Shown here: piece by piece, positions 22,155-33,324 of the stretch | Numbering within the stretch: the stretch's first letter is position 1 | Layout: every line of letters begins with the position of its first letter | DNA from: Adineta steineri | Lineage: Eukaryota; Rotifera; Eurotatoria; Adinetida; Adinetidae | Direction of reading: 5' to 3' | Assembly: GCA_905250115.1 (NCBI GenBank) | Contig: CAJNOI010000211.1 | Location: 1 to 64,000 of the forward strand | DNA length: 64,000 bases | The notes under the pieces: model-generated | The model's input: only the letters and a program-made list of their open reading frames with translations | Told to the model about the DNA's origin: nothing | Database searches by the model: none | Made by a program: the position numbers and the translations under genes

Positions 22155-23609
22155 ATGACAGATAAGACGATCAAAGTCTTTTTCGAACAATTTGGGGAAA
22201 CTGTTTATGTCCCGATGTCACTAGTATCTACAATAGAAGATGTTATTAAATACGTTTGTCAAACAAGTTTGCGTACTATGGATATCGATTACAATAATTA
22301 TTATCTTGCTTCAAAAAAGAATGATGAAATGTTGGATAACAACAAGACATTGGAGGAAGCCAATATTCTTGCAATAGATGATCCTGATCTTCGACTGAGT
22401 TTGAAAAAAGCAATTAGAGAGCGATTGAGGATGGTTACATTAAAAAAATTGAGTGAAAATCAAGATAAAATAGGAATTAATCCACAAACACAACCTGATG
22501 ATATCCAATGCAAAAATATAGACTTCAACAATGCGACGGTAAGTTTCCATGATACTTCAGAATTCTCTTGAATGATTGTGCTCACTTATATCATCTATAA
22601 ATATAATGATTTTGTTTCTTGTTTAAAGTCAACATTCGACTGTTCCGAAGGTACCAACTCAAATGAACTAATGTTCAATGATGAAAAGTCAGCAGTTTTG
22701 AATAAATCAGAATATACTCCAATAAGTGAGAACTTAGAAACGAATAATTCTAATCCAAGTCCAGGTTTACCTACACCTTCGTTACCTGCACAAGATGTAT
22801 CATCTAAAGATGCTGTAAATGTATTACAAAAAGAAGATTTAGCTCATAATTATCAAAAAGTACAAAAGAAGATTAAGGAAATAAGTGAGAAGATCACTCG
22901 TGATCCTGTTTTACGTCAAAAGATTGTCGAAAGGTTTAATGAAATAAATATTGTCGTGTGTGGTTCACCACGAGTTGGAAAGAGCACTTTAATTAATGCT
23001 ATATGCCAACAGAATCTGGCTAAAACACATCCGGGACTACATTCCTGTACAAATATAACCTCACCCTACTATTTGAAAGGTAATACTACAGTTGGTGATG
23101 AAAATATAAACTATCAATATAACTTTTGGGACACTCCAGGATTCGAAAATTGGGACCATGCAGGCATGCCTACTTGTTTAGAACGTATTAAACAAAAAAT
23201 TAAGTCCGACATTATATGTATCATCTATTGTACATCGCCTGGTTCTTTCGCCAACCTTCGACAACTCGACTGGTTACTAGAAGAATGTAAAAAGCTGCAT
23301 ATATTTTGTGCACTTGTATGTACTAATAAATGGAAGGGATTCAAGGAACAACGAGAGGCTGTTATGCGAGATTTTCAAGAAACACTCGAGAAATATCATA
23401 CTAAAACTCGAGAAGAAAATGGTACTATCTACTTTGGAAATATGGGTCTATGCACAAGTGTAAATAGTTTGCCAATCAAAGATGAAGAAACACATAGAGA
23501 ATATAAACAATCTGGTATTAATGAACTTATATCTGGTATTATGCAATCAATTGACATGGTAAAAGCAGCTCAATGGTTTATGGTTGCATTTGAAAATGAA
23601 CCATTTTAG
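22155..23609 (+). CDS. Ubiquitin-like domain fused to a P-loop GTPase
   Basis: Exon 1 (22155-22538) and exon 2 (22629-23609) join in phase 0 across a 90-bp intron (GTAAGT...TTAAAG), giving 454 residues. Residues about 4-75 (TIKVFFEQFGETVYVP ... NKTLEEANIL) have the length and closing pattern of a ubiquitin-like beta-grasp domain. After a low-complexity Ser/Pro linker and a helical stretch comes a GTPase: G1 GSPRVGKSTLINA, G2 around CTNITSPY, G3 WDTPGFENW and G4 TNKW. It resembles the AIG1/MMR_HSR1-type GTPases abundant in bdelloids; the ubiquitin-like call is my reading of a short, divergent region. After the TAG the same frame continues with coding-like text (KSLIDISTQELKNFWTKHF), so the C-terminus may have been shortened by a recent stop. 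Role unknown; an immune-type GTPase is only a guess. Confidence 0.75.
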
Positions 23610-23761
23610 AAAAGTCTCATTGACATTTCTACACAAGAACTGAAAAATTTCTGGACCAAACATTTCAAAGAAGCATGAACGGACGAAAGATTAGAACAGC
23701 AACTACAATTCCGAAAAACTAATTTGTCTTAATTCTTCCATTTTTTTCTTGGATTTTTTTA

Positions 23762-23838
23762 TGAGTAGGGTGTGGGTGTAGGTGGAACTTAAGAACGGTA
23801 ACTCGGCACGCTAATCCAGTCACACCCGAATCCTCAAG
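23762..23838. repeat. Telomere-like palindromic unit, 153 bp after the GTPase stop
   Basis: TGAGTAGGGTGTGGGTGTAGG on the left (the first base of the unit included) and CACACCCGAATCCTCAAG on the right, with an unrelated loop of about 35 bp. G-rich arm first; the right terminus CTCAAG is shared with other units. Confidence 0.7.
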
Positions 23839-24620
23839 ATATGACCTATAATCCTTTGTTGAATTTTCCTTGTATTTTTCTTTCGATTCGTTCACATGTG
23901 GAATATTCCAACTTAATTAACTGTTTTTTTTGTCGTATTACGAAACATTTCTTTTAAAAAGGCAAACAAATTGAATGAAACAAATAATGATTCAATGTTT
24001 GTACATTCGTTTTCTTTCTTTACCTTTCTTCGTCAAAATTTTGTCGAGAATAGGAAGAAAGCAGGTACATCAAATCATTATACACCGTCACTTTATATTA
24101 AACAAATGGTGATGAAATAAAAAATATATGGCTTGCGAAGATAATTTTGAAGAGGAAAAAATAAGAAGAGAAAAAATATCATATTTATATTTGTTTTTTT
24201 CTTGCATTTGTATTTAGGTATGTTTAGTGGGTATTTACCACACGTTTTTTTCGATGATATATTTTCAAAGGTATTGAAGAAAAGAGTATTATTGTTTCAT
24301 TTCTTATTTGTGAGATATTACTGATGTTTTAATCTAACATAAGCCAATAAGCAACGACTAATTCGACTAAGTATCCTAGATTAGATGATTCAAAAATAGA
24401 AGAACAAACTCTACAAGCGTTAAATGATGATATTGATAAATGAGACCTCTTAACTTATCCTTGCAACGATGATGTAAAGAATGATTAGAATGTAAAGAAA
24501 GTGTTGCATATATAAAAGATATACTAATATGGGTACTAGCACGACTGATTCGCAGTTTTCGAATTCATCTTTCTGTTCTACGTAGATCTCAATGAGATTA
24601 AGTCAATTCAAATGAGCGTT

Positions 24621-24671
24621 CATGAGTGTGAATCTATGAGAACTCACTAATATTCATACCCACACTCTCAT
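24621..24671. repeat. Telomere-like palindromic unit, upstream of a B-box gene
   Basis: CATGAGTGTGAATCTATGAG on the left and CATACCCACACTCTCATC on the right: the outer arms (ATGAGTGTG / CACACTCTCAT) pair. It lies about 155 bp upstream of the B-box start codon at 24826. Confidence 0.65.
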
Positions 24672-24825
24672 CAGTTTTACCAGTGAGATTTTATCACAAT
24701 AAAATTCATTTTCGATTTCTTCTTCTACGGAGCAATTTTTTTATTATCATTGAATTATTAAGTTTATATTTATAAAATTAGATAAGTGGATTATCCATTT
24801 CATCTATCAATTTATATTGAACGAG

Positions 24826-27488
24826 ATGGCAATGGCAAATAATAAAACACACTGTTTTACATGTAATAAAGAAAAAATCACATTTCGTTGTGAAGGATGT
24901 TCAAAACGATTTTGTTTTATGGATTTAGCAGAACATAAACAAATATTAAATGATGAATTAAATCATATTATTAATAATTATGATCAATTTAAACAAACAA
25001 TTAATGAACGAAAACAAAATCCCTCATTAATAAAACAAATTAATCAATGGAAAACAAATTCGATTGAAATAATTCAGCAAAAAGCACGAGATTGTAGAGA
25101 AATTGCTATTAAATCATCACAAACATTTATTTATGATATTGAAAAAAAATTTAATAATTTATCTGATCTGAAATAAAAGAAATTCATAAAGAAAATGAAT
25201 TTAATGAAATTGAATTAAATTATTTAAAAAATCAATTAATAGAAGTTACACAAGAATTAAATAATTTATCAAAGATTTCTATTCAACAAGATTCACAATT
25301 ATTTATTAATGAAATTTCAATTATTTCATCAATAAGTAAGTTTTTAAGAAATAATTTGTCAAAGAATAATTGTCACTTCCTATAAAATTAAGTTGAAAAA
25401 GTATAATTCGCAAAGTGATAAAGAAGAAGATAAAATAATTGAGAATATATTATATTAAAGAAAAGTTTTGCTTAAATTTTGAGAAAATGTTTGATTGATA
25501 AAAACAAAATTGAATTATTCTGAAATTTTGTTAATTATTCTAAGAAAAATCAAAATTTACTTTTTCACTTTCCAAACTTCATCAATAAATCTTTGATAAA
25601 TTTGATATCAAACGTTAGAAAGTATCAATATATACTAACTGATGCATAGTGAGAAGAATTCTACGAATTTTTATAGTTAAATATTTATCTAAGAATGGAA
25701 TAGGAAGTCCTTTTTGTTTTTGTTTTTCTATTAAAAGAAATAAAAATGGTTCAGTCAAAGTTTCTTTATTTGATATAAATATTTAAGAAGTATTTCAATA
25801 GTTGAATAGATCAATGATGATTAAAATATTTTTTTCAATTGTAAAAACTAACAATAAGTGAGAGACAGCTGATTTGATGATCTTAAAATCAAATTTGAAT
25901 TCATTGACTCTCAGAAATTATTGATTTTATCTATTCATTCAGAGTACAAATTTTTTCAAGTAAATCTTAAAGAGATCTTTTCAAACTTTAATATTGTAGA
26001 AAGATGTTTTATTTTGACGAGAATTTTTATATAATTCTATACAATGAGGATTATTGACAAGTTTAATAACGTCTACAAAAAAGATTTGACTATTTTTTTA
26101 GGAAACTGTATGTTTTTCGAGAGTTAAACTTAATACAAAGAGAAGTAACGATAAATAGTAGGGTTCTGTCCTATTCGTTAACAATCTTCTGGTATCTAGA
26201 AAACACATTTACTTCGTTTAACAAAGTATTCCTTCAGAAGTGACCACACCTTTACAAAGTGGACACTTCTCTACAGTGAACACTTTTCAAAAGTCCCTAT
26301 GGTGTCCACTATAGAGAGGTTTCACTGTATTGATAAATTTATACATAGAATTATATATTAACAATTTTTGATAAATAATGGGTATATTATATCTGATTTT
26401 AATTTCTTGACGTTTATGTGAATAGTTTAGAAATCTTTATTGTATTATTTATTTCTTCTCTTTCATTTTGTTTTATTGCATTTTGTTTAAATTTCTTTTA
26501 TTAATCATCTTTTATTATTGTTTTTTTTATTCCTCGATGATAAACAACATTTCTTTTTATTGAAATGTATTGTTTTTATCATTTTTTAGAATCAAAGTTC
26601 AACAAATGGAAACAAAATGCCATCACTGCGGCTGGTGGAAATGGATGTGGACAAAAAATAAATCAACTCAATGGCCCTTACGGAATCTTTATTGATGAAA
26701 AGAAGAATATTTTCATTGCTGATTGTTGGGAGCATCGTGTTGTTGAATGGAAACGTAATGCAAAAGGAGGACAAATCATTGCAGGTGGAAATGGCAGAGG
26801 AAATCGAATAAATCAATTGAATGAGCCAACAGATATTATTTTTGATCAACAATCTCGTTCGATCATCATTGCTGATCGTGAGAACAGACGAGTGATCCGA
26901 TGGATGAATCAAAATCAACAAATTCTCATTAAAAATATTGGCTGTTGGGGCTTGGCAATAGATAAAAATGGATTTCTTTATGTTTCTGATACTCAGAAGA
27001 ATGAAGTGAGACGATGGAAAATGGGAGAATATAACAACGAAGGAATTGTAGTGGCAGGTGGAAATGGAAGAGGAGATAAACTCAATCAACTTGATTTTCC
27101 TACTTTTATCTTTGTTGATAAAGATCAATCTGTTTATGTATCAGATGTGCACAATGATCGTGTGATGAAATGGAGAAAAGATGCAACAGAAGGAAGAATT
27201 GTGGCTGGAAGGAGTGGCCCAGGGAGAAACCTGAATCAATTCAATCATCCTCAAGGAATAACTGTTGATGATTTGGGTCAAATCTATATGATAGATTGGG
27301 GGAATAATCGAGTAATGCGTTGGTGTGAAGGGAAAGAAGAAGGTGAAATTATTGTTGGTGGAAATGATCAAGGAAAACAATCAAATCAATTTAATGGTCC
27401 CCGTGGTTTATCTTTTGATGACGAAGGAAGTCTTTATGTTGCTGATGGTCTGAATAATCGAATTCAAAAATTTGAAATAAATATGTGA
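24826..27488 (+). CDS. B-box/coiled-coil/NHL protein, frameshifted copy (locus A)
   Basis: TRIM-like protein without a RING. Exon 1 (24826-25335) encodes a B-box zinc finger (CFTCNKEKITFRCEGCSKRF, then a conserved histidine) and a coiled coil; exon 2 (26590-27488) encodes six NHL repeats (pattern (I/V)DxxxxIxIADxxNxRVxxW) forming a propeller, ending at TGA. The intron is about 1.25 kb with GTAAG and TTTTTTAG borders; the split codon gives Lys as in the intact paralogue at 38597. Near 25165 exon 1 has an apparent two-base insertion: the frame reads LSDLK then stop, while the expected coiled-coil text (KEIHKENEFNEIELNY) resumes in another frame. Exon 1 is 510 bp, one base short of the phase needed, which agrees. 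Probably a recent pseudogene, unless the interval is spliced. Such proteins bind RNA or protein through NHL; the target is unknown. Confidence 0.7.
26222..26327. mobile_element. Pogo/Tigger-like transposon terminus
   Basis: The right end, read in reverse complement, is CAGTGAAACCTCTCTATAGT followed by GGACACC, a close match to the terminal repeat style of pogo/Tigger elements, and it abuts TA at 26328-26329. The left limit is not clear; no transposase is present. It lies within the intron of locus A. Confidence 0.55.
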
Positions 27489-27610
27489 ATAAAATCTTGA
27501 TTTCGAAAAAAGAAAAGAAATCGTTTTGTTAAATAAAAAATCGAACAAATTAGTAAAAAATGAAATTTTTTGATAAGAAAACAATGAAGAGAAATCTTTT
27601 TTCAGAACGT

Positions 27611-27657
27611 GCGTGTGGGTAAGTAAAACGTGAGCCCACATCGACATTTACACTCTC
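27611..27657. repeat. Telomere-like palindromic unit, 123 bp after the NHL stop
   Basis: GCGTGTGGGTAAGT, then AGCCCACATCGACATTTACACTCTC (broken up: AGCCCACAT and TTTACACTCTC). G-rich arm first, degenerate. Confidence 0.55.
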
Positions 27658-27697
27658 CTCATTATTATCCAAAACTTCTTTTACCTCTAATTTAATT

Positions 27698-28170
27698 TTC
27701 ATTACCTAAATTTCCATCATCAACACCGTCAAAACTTCAAGCTAATTTTCGTTTATTAACAGTACCTTCTTTAGCTAAAACAGAAAATCCAACATGTTTA
27801 TCTATTTTATCAATAAAAAACTCAGTCAGTTTCATTTACAACTGGAATATTTGCTTCAATAGCAACTGATGAATCATCTCGTTCATCATCAACAAATGAA
27901 AGACGTTTAAATATAAATGTATCACAAAAATTAGGTTATTTATCAATTCAATATTTTCTTTCTATTTTTTTTTCTTTGTTTAGACGTCCACAATTAAAAC
28001 GAATTCAACTTTCACATGCTAAAAACCGCGATCAATGTCTTCATCAAATGAATTTTCAACATTATTATCCTCTCCTCTTAAATCAACAACAACAAATAAT
28101 TTACAAAAATCTTTTTCAAATAATAAAATTGTGAATTTTGTCCCGATTCAAATACAAATGATTGTATGAA
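27698..28170 (+). pseudogene. Decayed coding fragment, family not recognised
   Basis: Codon texture is coding-like but frames change. One frame reads LPKFPSSTPSKLQANFRLL, the next TGIFASIATDESSRSSSTNE, and a later part MSSSNEFSTLLSSPLKSTTT ending VPIQIQMIV and a stop. A pyrimidine tract with TTTAG at about 27965-27982 looks like an old acceptor. The serine/threonine-rich text gives no family. I read it as the remnant of a multi-exon gene with no functional product. Confidence 0.45.
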
Positions 28171-28667
28171 ACATAGATATTGTTTAATTGAAAATTGATT
28201 GTATCAATGACATATGTATATCTTCTATATATCAATAAAATAATAAAGTTATTAACTAAATACTAATTATAATTAGTTAAAGAGAAATTTAAAGGGGATG
28301 ATATTGATGAGACGAATATGTTCTCAATTGCGGTGCTTCTACAAAATGAGTTTAATGCAAATTTTCTCGTGTTTTTATTTTCGGAGTATTATCGAACAGT
28401 GAATTTTAAACATAGTCTAACAAAATATAATGACAAATAAATGAAATACTTCTTTGATAGTTTTTCAGTATCAAAATGTAATGTATGTATGTGTGTACGT
28501 ATGCTATTATCTATGTAAATAGTGAGTCAGTTACATACACTTGTGTGTATAGAACCGACTAGCCACACGCACGTGTTTTCATATACACACTTTCTTAAGT
28601 TTATATCTAAGAAAATAGATAAATAGATATTTATTTGTTTTCTGAACTTTTATTCAAAAACATAGCA
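28171..28667. repeat. Intergenic; right half duplicated upstream of the 43-kb locus
   Basis: From about 28420 to the B-box start codon, the text (AATGACAAAT(A/C)AATGAAA..., TATGTATGTGTGTACGTATG) closely matches 42895-43145, so the segmental duplication that made loci C and D includes at least 240 bp of upstream DNA. Left part AT-rich, no gene. Confidence 0.6.
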
Positions 28668-30283
28668 ATGGCAATGGCAATGGAAAATGATAAAACATTA
28701 TGTGATATATGCAATGAAGAAAAATTAACATATCTTTGTGAAGGATGTTCAAAAAAGTTCTGTTCGATGGATTTAACAGAACATCATCAAATGTTAACTA
28801 ATGAATTACGACAAATTGATATTGATTATGGTAAATTTGAACAAAGAATCAATGAAAAAAGACAAAATTCAACTAAAAGCACAAGATTGTAAAAAATTTG
28901 TTATGGAATATTTAGCAACATCCTGTAATAATATTCAAATGAAATTGGCTGATTTACATGAACAAACCAAACAAACTCTTAATGATAATGATTTTAATGA
29001 AATTAAGATACATTATTTAAAAAATCAACTAATAGAAATCCGACAAGTATTAGATAATCCAGCAAAGATTATTATTAAAGATTTGCAACCGTTTATTACC
29101 CAGGGCAGAGACAACGGCACCGTAACCGACCTTAAAGGGTAGTAAACTGGTAAAATACGGCGAAAAACGGTTCCAAAACGTTGCCGTAATGGTTAACATG
29201 GGATGTAATGAAGAAAACATAATTTATCCTTCTAAAGGATGTGCAAAAGAATTTTGTTCAGTTCATGTAAACGAACATAAACAAAAATTAAATGTAGAAT
29301 TATATAATATTATTGATGATCATTATCAATATGAACAAAGGACTCGTGAACAAAAAGAAAATCCATATAATCAATTATTAATAAATGAAATTGATCAATG
29401 GGAAAAAATTTCAATGGAAAAATTAAACAACAATCAAAAGGTTGCAAAGAAATTATCATTGGATCATTACAAACGTGTATTAATGATATTGAAAAGAAAT
29501 TTAAAGACTTGAATGAACAAATAGAACAACTTCTGAAAGAAAATCAATTCAATGAAATTGAGCTAAATTACTTAAAAAAACAATTAATGAAAATCACACA
29601 AGAATTAAACAATTCGTCGAATATTTCTATTCAACCACGTTCACACTTATTTATTAATGAAATTTCCATTATTCCAATAAAAAGTAAGTTTTTAAGAAAT
29701 AATTTATAGCAGGGTAGTTCTCATTTTCTAAGAATTTATGTTAAAAATCTATAAAAACAAAGGAAAGTAATGACGAAGAAAATAAAAACAATTGAGAATA
29801 CTATTGATTCATTTAATCAATAATAATTGAATTCATAGAAATAGAAAATTCAGTTTATTTGTATGTAAAAGAAAAAAATAATAGAAGATGAAATAATACT
29901 AAACGAAAAAATTAATTTTTCTTCAGAGTTTGAAAAGATATGTTTGATAGATAAAAACAAAATTGAATTATTTTCAAACGTTTTATTTTACAGAAAATAC
30001 GTCAGCGAAGTCTTTTCTCATTTTCAATTTTTTTCTTTTCAAATTAAATATTCGTTAATTTATATCACAAATAAACTAGATGTTTTAATAAAAATATTCT
30101 TTCTCTTCAAAATTTCGATTGGAAAAACAATAAATATCAAATAAAATTTGTCTTTTCATTACACATTTTTAACCACATTTCATTAAAATCTTTTCTTTTC
30201 ATCCTTTTCTAGAACCAAAATGGGGCAAATGAAAACAAATGCTATTATTGTTGCTGATGGATACGGACATGAACAAGGACCAT
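28668..30283 (+). pseudogene. Broken B-box tandem-module gene (locus C)
   Basis: From the ATG at 28668 the frame gives a B-box (CDICNEEKLTYLCEGCSKKF) and then ends early at a frame change near 28880; the coiled-coil text continues in the next frame (KAQDCKKFVMEYLATSCNN) to 29142. A second, weaker B-box/coiled-coil module follows (from about 29190), lacking two of the zinc cysteines (YPSKGCAKEF) and again changing frame in the coiled coil near 29420. A donor (AAAAAGTAAG) at about 29683 and an acceptor-like TTTTCTAG near 30212 lead to a stump of the NHL exon, which runs about 70 bp before a telomere-like palindrome replaces the rest. It is a near copy of locus D and should make no full protein. 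Confidence 0.7.
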
Positions 30284-30336
30284 CTTGAGGGTGTGGATGT
30301 AGAGTGAGTGTTAACCAGACAACCCACACTCTCAAA
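30284..30336. repeat. Telomere-like palindromic unit at an NHL truncation point
   Basis: CTTGAGGGTGTGGATGTAGA on the left and CAACCCACACTCTCAA on the right. G-rich arm first. It begins exactly where similarity of locus C to the intact NHL exon stops. Confidence 0.75.
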
Positions 30337-30404
30337 ATATATATATATCGATTTTTTTCTCTCTTTAATGATTCAAATTTGTTACTTTTGTCAATAAATT
30401 TCTA

Positions 30405-30480
30405 CAGTAAAACTCGTTAAGCGAAATATCCTAAAGTTTGAAGAAAGAACTAACAGAATATGAACTGATTAAGACAATTT
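30405..30480. mobile_element. Possible pogo-like transposon end
   Basis: CAGTAAAACTCGTTAAGCGA after TA recalls pogo/Tc1-type termini of the CAGT(G/A)AAAC class. Only one end is recognisable and no transposase is seen. Confidence 0.3.
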
Positions 30481-32157
30481 AATCTTCTTTAGTTTTACCA
30501 ATGTTTTGATCAATATAGTCGTTTTGAAAATTTTATTAATGAATACTTGATCATACTATAATATTCAGTTTATTGACAATATACAGAGAAAAATATTGTT
30601 GAAATAATGAACAAGAAAAAGATCTATTTGTAAATATCTCAGAGATTCATTGACATTGAATACAAGAACTAAGAGAGAAAAAACGGCTCCTGCCGATTAC
30701 GAAGAAATACCAGTAATAGTTTTCCGCCCTTGTGTTATATATTAGCAGTTTGTTCATCCACAATACGACTTTTGAATGTCGAGTTTTTTGAACACCTAAT
30801 GCCCCTAATTATTTTTAATGTGCAAAAAAAATTAGAGTTTTTATTAATTACTTAATACGGTAGGTCGAAGTCGAAGATTTCGTAAGTTATTTAGATAAAC
30901 TTATATATATTCTATAAAGTACACCACGAATAATTGTCAACGTATGTTTAAATGAAAACTTTAAGGTTTGATAAAGACAAGAATATTTTTATACATTGAC
31001 ACAATTGAAAGATTCATTTGTTTTTCGTATTAATATTTAATCTTTCAATGAATAGAATTTAGTTATTCTAGTTTTTAATTTTATAAATATTTGCTTTTAT
31101 ATAAAATAAAGATTTGACATTATTGATTAATTTCATCTTTATTTATTCTCATTCAATATGAGAATGATGAGAAAATTTATAATACCACCATATCCAAAAG
31201 ATTAGTAATTATGATGGACAAAATAAATAATTCGTTTACATATCACTATATAGTCAAAGTGTATCATATTGATAATCAATGTATAGGTTATTTCACTATA
31301 TAAAAGGTGAAATTATTATCTAAATAATATATATATATTCGATCATTTCACTTAATATATATATAATGTGTTTTAAATAGACGCTATGAATCGAATAGTT
31401 ATTTTTTAATGTTCTATTTATCTAATGTAGAAAATAAGAGAAAATTTTTTGTCGACAGGTAGAAAGAATGTTTAAAGTTTGTTTCTTTATTTTGCGCATT
31501 AACATCAACAAAAGAGTGTTGCAGAAGAAGGGAAGTAGACGAATAATATATAAAAGCTTTTACTATGATTTTCTTTTGAAAAATATTTCTTTAAGTTGTT
31601 GATCATAACTTTTTCGGGGAACAAATCGTGTTATTTTATGATATTAAGAAACTTGCCTGTATTAGGAGACATGAAAAATTTCAATACATGCCGATTCATT
31701 CCTATCTGATATACTTAGTCCTTGTTAAAGCCAAATGACTGTAAAACGTTGAGAATAGACTTTATAATCAACTTCATAAACGTTTTTCATAGATATATGT
31801 TTAGCTATTATTGAAGTTATTTTCAGTAGTAGGATATTGTATAGAATATAAATTGAGATGCAACGAAAATAGAATTCTAATAATTTTCAATTTATAACAT
31901 TTCTAACTGAAACGAACAAAGAATAGCAAAGATTATACAACGTTTCATATTTCTGTTGAAGAATAAATTAGAGCCTATAGTTTATAGAATAAGACGATCA
32001 AAATTATCATGAATAGATATTAACGTCATATTTATTTGTAAGTAAATCCTAAAAAATACAATAGTTTTTCAAACATATTTCGATTAAAATATAATCAGTG
32101 ATCAAGATTTATAGTGTTCTTAATGTGAGTAACAATTTTAGTTGATTAAATGAATAA
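30481..32157. other. AT-rich intergenic, no gene seen
   Basis: About 1.7 kb between locus C and the first protease. Contains AT-dinucleotide runs (around 31326-31370) but no recognised gene or repeat family. Confidence 0.5.
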
Positions 32158-33324
32158 TTAATGCCGAGTTGTTGTAGTGGACTTTATAGTCGTAGTTGAC
32201 CGACTTGTTGTTGAAGTGGGTTTTTTAGTTGTCGTAGGCCGAGTTGTTGTTGTAGTTGGCTTTGTGGTCGTTGTAGATCGACTTGTAGTTGTAGTGGGTT
32301 TTGTAGTAGTAGTTGATCGAGCGGTTGTTGTAGTGGGTTTTGTAGTTGTAGTGAATCGAGTTGTTGTTGTAGTTGGCTTTGTTGTCGTGGTAGATCGAGT
32401 TGTTGTTGAAATACCACTATTTGTATTCGTATTGATCCAGCTAACAAATGTAGCAACACGTGTATAAATACCTGGATATCCAGCCTCAGCACATCCAATA
32501 CCATTACTTGTTAAACCTACTAATACCCATTGTTTATTTGAATTAAACATCATTAATGGACCTCCAGAATCTCCTTGACATGTATCTTTACCACCACCGA
32601 ATATTCCTGCGCACAATTGAACATGCCAATCATTTATCAATGGACTACAAGTCGAATCCTGACGACTTATTGTTTGTAAAGTCACCTGCTGAAGATTTGT
32701 TGGTAATGAACCACCTTCACTTAATGTACCCCATCCCACAGCAACAACCTATTCAACAACATTTATAATCATTTTTAAGATTGCAAGATAACTTACTGTA
32801 GTGTTAGCAGCTGGCCATTCAGTCGTTGATAATGTTGTTGAATCAACTGATGGTAAACAAATCTGACTCACATAACGATCGGTCATGTCTAATGGAGTTT
32901 TCAGCTGTAGCAGTGCAACATCATCTACATAAGTGTCACTGTTGTAACTTGGATGAACAATAATCTTTGAAACTACTCGACTTTGAGTACCAGTCCATCG
33001 ACTATTCGATCCAGCATAAATTGTGATTGATGATGCTGTTTGACCATTAATACAATGTGCTGCTGTAATCACCCATCCTGCAGAGATGATTGAGCCACCG
33101 CAAAGATAAGTGTTAGCAATATTAAGTGAAACAGCCCAACCCCATGTTGCTGGAGTAGCAGCTTCACCTCCCACAATACGAGATAGAGTTGCTGAATTTG
33201 TTGAACATCCACAAGATGCAGTTGCATTACATGAATAAGTAGTAGTTTGATAAATTATTCTAATTAGATTAAATAACAAGATCAACGAAAGTCTATGTAC
33301 ACCATTATTTCCTGTAAGTTTCAT
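32158..33324 (-). CDS. Secreted trypsin-like serine protease with Thr-rich tail
   Basis: S1-family protease of 372 residues from two exons (33324-32797 and 32748-32158), joined in phase 0 across a 48-bp intron. After a hydrophobic leader ([14 protein letters not shown]) and a Cys-rich stretch comes the activation site RIVGGEA. The triad is visible as TAAHC (His), DDVALLQL (Asp) and GDSGGPL (Ser). Asp six residues before the serine (KDTCQGDS) predicts trypsin-like cleavage after Lys/Arg. The catalytic domain ends near TFVSWINTN and is followed by about 80 residues of T-T-T-(K/R)-(P/S) repeats, a mucin-like stalk likely to be O-glycosylated. It is 2.1 kb from a paralogue on the same strand whose tail is quite different. 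Substrate unknown; a digestive or surface role is plausible. Confidence 0.9.

Noticed and set aside
32177..32467. Valine-rich frame opposite the protease tail
   Set aside because: Antisense shadow of the Thr-rich repeat codons.
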